DNA from: Candidatus Poseidoniaceae archaeon
GTDB taxonomy: Archaea > Thermoplasmatota > Poseidoniia > Poseidoniales > Poseidoniaceae
Direction: 5' to 3'
Length of the DNA stretch: 6,716 bases
Assembly: GCA_013330765.1 (NCBI GenBank)
Contig: DUHU01000118.1
Location: 1 to 6,716, forward strand
How positions within the stretch are numbered: the stretch's first letter is position 1; each line of letters opens with the position of its first letter. A program made the translations under genes and the position numbers. Positions 1 through 5,800 of the stretch are shown in pieces. Under the pieces are notes generated by a model, which did no database searches, was not told where the DNA came from, and saw nothing but the letters and a program-made list of their open reading frames with translations.

Positions 1-1
1 C

Positions 2-313
2 GTTGCGGAAGCCGTGGAACGAGCGGATGACGCAGCCAGGCTTGATGCCGGTCTTCGCTACGTGGAGCGTGTCGACTGGCGCCCATCCGAGGCCGATGAA
101 ACCACCATGACCCTCGTGCTTCAACAGGATCTGTTGCGTTTGGATCACGCGACGGGTGATTTGGACGCTGAGGTGCTCCTCTCCGGCCTCGGCCCAGCCG
201 TGCATGAAGGCGAAATCACGCTCTCGGGAACCGAGGCCGTCTGGGTCGTTTACGAGCAAGGCGTCACGCGCATCGCGCTGATACCACCGCTGGACACGCT
301 CAACGGTTCATGA
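2..313 (+). CDS. C-terminal end of an unrecognised protein (partial at left edge)
   Basis: The frame is open to the left edge, so I call it as the last 103 residues of a longer protein ending at TGA 311-313. A GTG at 14 could be a start for a 99-residue protein, but the 13 visible upstream bases show no convincing Shine-Dalgarno sequence. It looks coding because codons such as GCC, GTC, CTC and GAC prevail and third positions are GC-rich. The visible part starts with an Ala/Asp/Arg-rich, probably helical stretch (ADDAARLDAGLRYVERVDW). It continues as alternating hydrophobic segments that suggest beta-strands (TTMTLVLQQDLL, DAEVLLSGL, AVWVVYEQGVTRIALI). There is no transmembrane helix, no cysteine and no catalytic motif I recognise. 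It may be the end of a small alpha/beta domain, but I assign no family or function. It is convergent with the STAND-TPR gene and overlaps its 3' end by 14 bp. Confidence 0.6.
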   Translation, partial: VAEAVERADDAARLDAGLRYVERVDWRPSEADETTMTLVLQQDLLRLDHATGDLDAEVLLSGLGPAVHEGEITLSGTEAVWVVYEQGVTRIALIPPLDTLNGS

Positions 314-2828
314 CCGCAGCGTGCACTTGTGCTTGCACGTCCCGCATCCGGGTCTTCGCACCCAACTCACGGAAAACGGTCAACGCCCGTTGAAGGTACT
401 CCATGCGGCGTTGTTTGTCCGGAGTGACGCCTCCCAATTTGGAAAGAAGTTCGCCGATTTGCATGCGAAGATCGTTGGCTTCAGCGATGACGAGGGCTTG
501 ACGGTACTGTTCCGTGGCCTCATCAACGCGCCCACCGTCCTCATGCACCTCACCCAGCAAGATGCTGATTTCCACCGTTGCGAGCACGTCACCGCCATGC
601 GACAGTGCTTCCACGGCACTGGAATAGTGATGCAAGGCAAGCTCCGTGTCCTTGACCTTGGCATAGAACCGTCCGAGCACGGCCTGAGCGCGAGCATGGA
701 GCATGGCCTCATCGTCCCCGTTTGTGGTTTCGAAGGCCTTGATGGCATGGTCCCGCGCTCGGTCGACTTCTCCGAGGTCGAGGAAGGCTCGAGCCAAGCT
801 GATCCGAGAACCCACCAACGCATCGGGGTCAGCGCTGGTCGCGAGGATGGTCTCCACCTGCGCATACGCGTCGAGGGCTGCTTTTTGATCGCTCTTTCGG
901 CGGAGCAAGTACCCCATGTTGTTGTAGGTGCGCGTGGCACCTTGCTCGTCTTCGAGCGAGATGAAACCCTTCAGCGCCTCGCGGTGCAGGTCCAATGCCT
1001 CATCTGGACGTCCTTGCTTGAGGGAGACGTCGGCGAGGGTGGAGCGAACCTCCGAAGCGGTGCGCTGATCCTTTGCATCGACCGCACCTTCCAAGGCTGA
1101 ATGCAACGCGGTCTGGGCTTCGTCGAGTCGACCCTGAAGCGCGAGCACCTCACCCGAAAGTTGGTGCAAGCGTGCACCTTCCGAGCCTTCGAGTTCCGCA
1201 AATGGCACGCGCTCCAGCAGGGTCAGCACTTCCATGTGGCCTTTGCTGACCAATCCACGGCCTTCGTTCGTCAACAAATGAACGGCTTCTTCGAGTTCTT
1301 CGCATTCGATCAGGTGGTGGATGTATTCGACCAGTTGTTCCGCTGTCGCGTGGTGTTCTGCGTACCACGCGATGCACCGCCGATGGAGGTCCTGACGTTG
1401 CTGTTGGTCGAGGCTACGAAGAAGGAATTCGCGAATCAAATCGTGGACATCGAACGTGCTGCTGTCGGCTTGACGGGCCAAGCCTTGATCCACAAGCGAA
1501 TCCAGAACATCGAGGTCGAGGTCCTGCTGACCAAGGGCATCGATGGACACCGACTCACGAAACACCGAGAGGGCCGCCAGCACCCGTTTCTCTTCAGCCG
1601 TCAGTTTGGAGAAGATTTCCACGGAAACGTAGGTTTCCAGCGATTCGTGGTAGGCCCCCGCGGACGCTCCACGGTTGATGAGTTCCAACACCAACGGGTG
1701 GCCCCGGGACAAACCGTGGATGTGCAGCCATTGCTCGTCGGAGAGGTCTTCGAAACTGCTTAGCAGTTGTCGCGTTGCGTCTGGATCAAGACCGTCGAGG
1801 GGCAACACGAAACTGGAAATCCTGCCTTCGGCATCCTTGGCTGCGACGACGGGCTTGAACGAGCGTGAAAACAGCACCAAGCCAACGAGGTCCTCGGCTT
1901 CGATGAGGTTGAGCGCCACCGCCTGAATCGTTTGGTGCAACACCGCGTCGGAGACCTTGTGGTAATCGTCCAAAATCAGCAACGAAGGTGTTCCAGAGAG
2001 CGCGTCGACAATCAGCCTGGCGGCGTCGGATGGCTGCGGGACCGGTGTTGCTGCAAGGTAATCCGAAAAGGAGGCATCACCCATGTTGGCAAGCCATTCA
2101 GCGATGGATTCCAAACACGCACGGGCGCTTTCCCAGTCCTGGCAGCGGTGGTAAAGCATGTTCCTCCTGTGGGTGAAACGTTCCACCAACTTCCCCGCCA
2201 CGGTGGTTTTCCCAATCCCGGCAATGCCTGGAACCAGCAGGGTCGTGGCACGGGCATCGAGGAGGCTCACGATGTGATCAAGTTCACGTTCTCGGCCGTA
2301 GAAATGGCGAACACGAGGGAGGTCGGCAAACGAGGTGACCAGCTGCTTTTCCACGTGTTTCGACAAATCCCGGTCGACCAAATCAGGTGACAAACCACGC
2401 ACGTCGAGGACGCCGTTGTCGTCCATGTAGCGGATGACGTCCACTGGCCGCATCGGGAAGGGCAGGATTTCGTGAACCGTACCGAGCTCGCTTCGTTTGG
2501 AAGAGCCGTCTTCCAGCAAGCAATGCACAGGATGGGTCCGCAAACGCTGCCATGTTTCTTCGGCGCCCGTGATGCCGGTGTCGGTCAAGAAATACGCTTT
2601 CCGTTTCCGGGCGACGCCTGAGACGTGGGCTTGCCGTTCGACCAACAAGCCCGAGTCCTTCAACGATGCAATGGCCCGGGGGACGTTGGACCGTGCAATG
2701 GCCACTGCGTTGGCGATTCCCATTTGCGAAAGCGCGAAAGGAACCTCAACGCTCGACTTGTAGTCGACGTAATCGCGCAGATGAAGCAGGATACGCTCCT
2801 GCACACCCGGTTTCGGATTGCCGCTCAA
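300..2828 (-). CDS. Winged-helix / STAND NTPase / TPR protein (predicted ligand-gated transcription regulator)
   Basis: Complete 842-residue protein, probably a cytoplasmic signal-transducing NTPase that binds DNA. Residues 9-90 form a winged helix: a first helix VQERILLHL, a helix-turn-helix around MGIANAV...SNVPRAIASLKDSGLL, and a basic wing ending in RKRKAYFLTDTG, an arrangement common in archaeal MarR-like regulators. Residues 177-470 are a STAND/AP-ATPase core: entry motif YGREREL, Walker A GIAGIGKTT (201-209), Walker B LLILDD (283-288), sensor-like LFSRSF (319-324), the GxP motif GHPLV (376-380), and a second winged helix ending in VHDLIREFLL (461-470), which resembles the MHD-type motif. 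Helical repeats follow, with about seven TPRs at 551-823. The order matches AfsR-like regulators (HTH before the NTPase) more than MalT (HTH last). The key ATPase residues are present, so it is probably an active switch. The TTG start is the first start codon after the in-frame stop of the upstream gene and has a Shine-Dalgarno-like sequence. Target DNA and ligand are unknown. A STAND defence protein is an alternative, but no nuclease or other effector domain is visible. Confidence 0.93.
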   Translation of the reverse strand: MSGNPKPGVQERILLHLRDYVDYKSSVEVPFALSQMGIANAVAIARSNVPRAIASLKDSGLLVERQAHVSGVARKRKAYFLTDTGITGAEETWQRLRTHPVHCLLEDGSSKRSELGTVHEILPFPMRPVDVIRYMDDNGVLDVRGLSPDLVDRDLSKHVEKQLVTSFADLPRVRHFYGRERELDHIVSLLDARATTLLVPGIAGIGKTTVAGKLVERFTHRRNMLYHRCQDWESARACLESIAEWLANMGDASFSDYLAATPVPQPSDAARLIVDALSGTPSLLILDDYHKVSDAVLHQTIQAVALNLIEAEDLVGLVLFSRSFKPVVAAKDAEGRISSFVLPLDGLDPDATRQLLSSFEDLSDEQWLHIHGLSRGHPLVLELINRGASAGAYHESLETYVSVEIFSKLTAEEKRVLAALSVFRESVSIDALGQQDLDLDVLDSLVDQGLARQADSSTFDVHDLIREFLLRSLDQQQRQDLHRRCIAWYAEHHATAEQLVEYIHHLIECEELEEAVHLLTNEGRGLVSKGHMEVLTLLERVPFAELEGSEGARLHQLSGEVLALQGRLDEAQTALHSALEGAVDAKDQRTASEVRSTLADVSLKQGRPDEALDLHREALKGFISLEDEQGATRTYNNMGYLLRRKSDQKAALDAYAQVETILATSADPDALVGSRISLARAFLDLGEVDRARDHAIKAFETTNGDDEAMLHARAQAVLGRFYAKVKDTELALHHYSSAVEALSHGGDVLATVEISILLGEVHEDGGRVDEATEQYRQALVIAEANDLRMQIGELLSKLGGVTPDKQRRMEYLQRALTVFRELGAKTRMRDVQAQVHAAVMNR
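360..1178 (-). other. Seven-repeat TPR array in the STAND protein
   Basis: These codons (residues 551-823) encode about seven tandem 34-residue TPRs at a period of roughly 40. Approximate repeat starts are residues 551, 592, 632, 672, 711, 751 and 790. Typical TPR positions are visible: a small/Gly residue near position 8, then G-[RED]-x-[DE]-A (GRLDEA, GRPDEA, GEVDRA, GRVDEA), and A-L near the repeat end (HSALE, REALK, RQALV, QRALT). The roughly 40-residue spacing with longer connecting loops is like the TPRs of MalT/AfsR-type and kinesin-light-chain-type proteins. In STAND proteins this module usually binds the activating ligand or partner and keeps the NTPase off. The third (around NNMGYLLRRKSDQKAAL) and seventh repeats are the most degenerate. 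The helical stretch at 480-545 may hold further eroded repeats. Confidence 0.85.
1419..2300 (-). other. STAND (AP-ATPase/NB-ARC-like) NTPase core
   Basis: The segment encodes residues 177-470. Walker A lies at 2202-2228 (G-I-A-G-I-G-K-T-T) and Walker B at 1965-1982 (L-L-I-L-D-D). The GHPLV motif, about 90 residues after Walker B, is the GxP element that separates STAND proteins from ordinary AAA+ ATPases. The closing VHDLIREFLL sits where the histidine-containing motif of the STAND winged helix contacts bound ADP. No sensor-2 arginine of the classical AAA+ type is evident. Assignment to STAND is firm, but the subfamily is not. Confidence 0.88.
2559..2804 (-). other. N-terminal winged-helix DNA-binding domain
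   Basis: Residues 9-90 of the STAND protein. The predicted recognition helix is S-N-V-P-R-A-I-A-S-L-K, followed by GLLVERQ and a strongly basic wing GVARKRKAYFLT. The basic wing and YFLT-type strand support DNA binding rather than only protein contacts. The first helix (VQERILLHL) begins eight residues after the TTG start, so the domain would be truncated if a later start such as the Met at residue 36 were used. Confidence 0.8.
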
Positions 2829-2840
2829 ATTCCAACCTCA
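2829..2840 (-). promoter_or_regulatory. Shine-Dalgarno-like site overlapping the upstream stop codon
   Basis: Read on the minus strand, the junction is GAG-TGA-GGTTGGAAT-TTG. The hexamer TGAGGT (2840-2835) matches the anti-Shine-Dalgarno tail of 16S rRNA and leaves six bases before the TTG start, a normal spacing. It is built from the TGA stop of the surface-protein gene plus the next bases. A ribosome ending the first gene therefore sits on the initiation site of the second, as in translational coupling. This site, together with the in-frame TGA directly upstream, supports TTG as the start. Confidence 0.7.
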
Positions 2841-5800
2841 CTCGGTGGGTGGGACGTAGTTGGGGTCCGGAACCCACTGGTTCGTGGCGGCGTCCCAGAG
2901 CCATCCTGGATGTTGCGAACTTTCAGCCGCAGCGGCCGAGGCGACCGCCGTTTGCTGTGCAGGAATCTCGGGAGCCGACTTCTTCGCCCAAGCGTAGGGG
3001 TCTTCCTCCACCTGAGCCTCAGCACCTTCGACCTCCTCTTCGAATTCTTCGTATTCAACGAAGAACGTCAACACCATGGCGGCCAACACGACCACGACAA
3101 GCAGCGCTCCAACGATGATCCAAATCATCGAGATGCCACCTTGGGCGGCCGAAGCAGGCGTCAGGGTGTAATCTCCCCCACTTTGGGCTTCTTGCCCGTC
3201 CATTTCGAAGTAGATCTTCGTGGCTTTGTCACTGTTGAGCTGGTTCACCGTGATGTCCATCGCCCACGTGCCGTCAGAAAGCACACGCGTGGTGTTCAAC
3301 CGGAGGTTGCCGGCTTCTGTTCGAGCCGAGACGGTTGACCCGGGCAAACCGGTTCCCGTGAAGGAAGCAGAAACATCCGTGTCGAGGTAGGCTTCGTTGC
3401 TGCTCTTCTGCACGTCGAATTCAACGGCCCGCACCAGGAAGTTGACCCTGAAAGAATACGCCACGGAGCCATATTCGTCCTGGGCTTCGAACATCACCTG
3501 TTCGAGGGACCACTCACTGATCTCGGTCGTGGTCTGCGCCATGCCGTCCATCGGATTGTAGGTCGCCACACCACGAGAGTTGATCGTGATGAAGGAGGGG
3601 TAATCGTCGTCTTCGAAGGTGGATGGGTCGTCATACACGTCGTAGATGAGCAGGGTGGAATCGACGTCAAGGTCGCTAAAGAACGTGGCCAAATCGATGC
3701 TCTGGCCCGAACCGCAGCGGTCGATGCTGTTGGAGTACTCGTCACAGAAGATCGTCAACGTCTGTGGCCATTCCAGTCCATTGAACGCCGGGGCGTTGTT
3801 CTCACGATCGACCGGATTGTCGATGCGGACTCGGCGGCGGACTTCGTCCGAGTAATCTTCGCCGTCGTAAGCGACCACGATGATCTCGTACTGCTGGTCA
3901 TGGATGTAATTGGACGTGTCCCATGTCGCTTGCCAAGCCCCGTTCGAGAGGAATTGGGTGACGATGATTTCTTCATCGGACATGAGGATGCTCGAAGCGA
4001 GATCGAGCACCTGAACTTCCACACGCGTGACTTGCCCGTCGTTGTCCAGTGCACCACCTTGGAGGTAGGAATCCTCACTGGCGCGCAAGATTCCACCGTC
4101 GATGATCAGGTCCCCATCGGCGTCGTAGGCGTCAACCGTGACGAAGGGAGGTGTGTTGTCGTTTTCAATGATCAGCGTTCGGCGTTCCACGGTGCAACCG
4201 TCTGGCCAATCGATGCAGAAGTCGGAATCTGCGGCCCAGACTTCGAAGGTATAGTCGCCACTGGGCAAGTCTTCGAAGTTCCACTGGTATTCCCAAGCGG
4301 TCTGACCTTGCGTGTACAGATGAGAGAAGTAATCGTTGGGCCCGGTGATGTTGAACCAAATTTGCTGGATGTCAGACCCCTGAACGCCCGTGTAAGGGTC
4401 GGACGCCGTTCCGGTGAAGAGCACCTTACCGTTGCGATGGGTCGAACCGTCGAGGGGTTCGTTCAAGATCAAGGTTGGAGCAACGAGGTTCAATTTGTAC
4501 TTCCTCGTCTCTTGCGGCGAGGTGTCCAATCCGTCGAAGGACCGAACACGGAAAGTCACGTCGCTCTCGCCATCGGGGTGGCCCGAAAGGTCCCACTCAA
4601 AGGACCATGACTTGAACGGGTGGTTGTCCTTGGTGATCACGCCGTTCGCTCCGGAGGTGTCGGTGGCCGAGTACCACGATTGGCTGCCGGGTGGCTGGAC
4701 TTCAACGCGCTTGACGATGCCAAACTGCTTCTCGTACGCGATCTGATCGAGGGCATATTCGCCCGGACTGCCACTACCGGCAATGCCGTCCCATGCCGAT
4801 CCCGTCAGCGAGACCGTCTGCGCGAAGGAAGCTCCGTCAAGTTGGTCGACAACGATGCTCGGACGAAGGTTGTCGAGGTTGATGACGTCGTCCACACCGC
4901 CGCTCAGGGTGAAGGAGAAGGTCTTCTCGCCCTTGCCGAACTTGTAGGCTTCGACCGTGTAGAAGGCCTGTTCTCGCCCGTTCGTGCAGTCTTCATCGTC
5001 GGTGTCGACCTTCGTGTCACCGTCGTTGTCGTACCCGTCTGCACACGAATTCTCGTCGATGTCTTCGACGACTGGTGTTCCAGGAACGTCGACGGCGGTG
5101 TCACCGACGAAGTGGTTCCAGTTGCGGTCAATCAGGAAATCGCTGGGCAGGGAGACGAAGTCTGTGAAGCCGAATGGATCGGTTTCGAGTTCGTAGAGCG
5201 GAAGCCCTACGGAATCACGGATCACGACAGTGGCGTCAGCCACGTTGGAACCTGCGGCCTTGACTTGGTAACGAACAAGTTCACCTTGGCGAACCTGGGT
5301 TCCCCACTCGGAGTTTTGGTTCTGGACGAACACCTTCGAGGTGTCGAAGTTCTGAAGGTCCGCGTAGGAGAACACGGTGGAGTTTGTGACCAACTCGATG
5401 GCGAGGGGCATGTCCCGTGGCGGGAGTTCAGCGGAAACGGGAAGCTGCAAGCATTCTTCGGTCACGTAAGGGCACTCGGCACCTTCCCATGCAAGCATGA
5501 CCGGGTAGCCTGAGTTCACGTCAGGAATGAATTCAGACTGGACCGTGATGCGAGATTCTGTAACGTTGTACACCTGCGTGGCGTTGGTCCACGTGTTTCC
5601 GGAGAAGTAACCGATGGAACCGTACTTGTTGCCGTAGTTGTCGTCGAATTGGAAGATGCGCACGGCAAAGTCGCCGGTCTCCATCTCGTTGTCCTGCACG
5701 TTGACGATGCCACCGTTGACGCGGAGCGCGTCACCCATGTTGTTTGCAACACGGTTGTTTTCGATCGTCGCGCTCGCCATGAACACGTGAATGGCCGGGC

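Noticed and set aside
319..340. Inverted repeat CGTGCA...TGCACG with an 8-base loop just after the left gene's stop
   Set aside because: It could form a small hairpin, but there is no following T-run, archaeal termination depends mainly on U-tracts, and the bases are coding codons of the STAND gene.
321..1763. Two long plus-strand open frames (321-1100 and 1101-1763) opposite the TPR and STAND coding region
   Set aside because: They are antisense shadows of a well-supported gene. Their translations show no domain, and the minus-strand frame carries clear STAND and TPR motifs.
300..2828. STAND protein as an Avs-type antiviral defence gene
   Set aside because: No nuclease, TIR, protease or other effector domain is visible. 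The N-terminus is a winged helix, and the neighbours are not defence genes.
4620..5513. A 297-codon plus-strand open frame opposite the Ig-like region
   Set aside because: Antisense shadow without recognisable motifs; the opposite strand has coherent domains and cysteine pairs.
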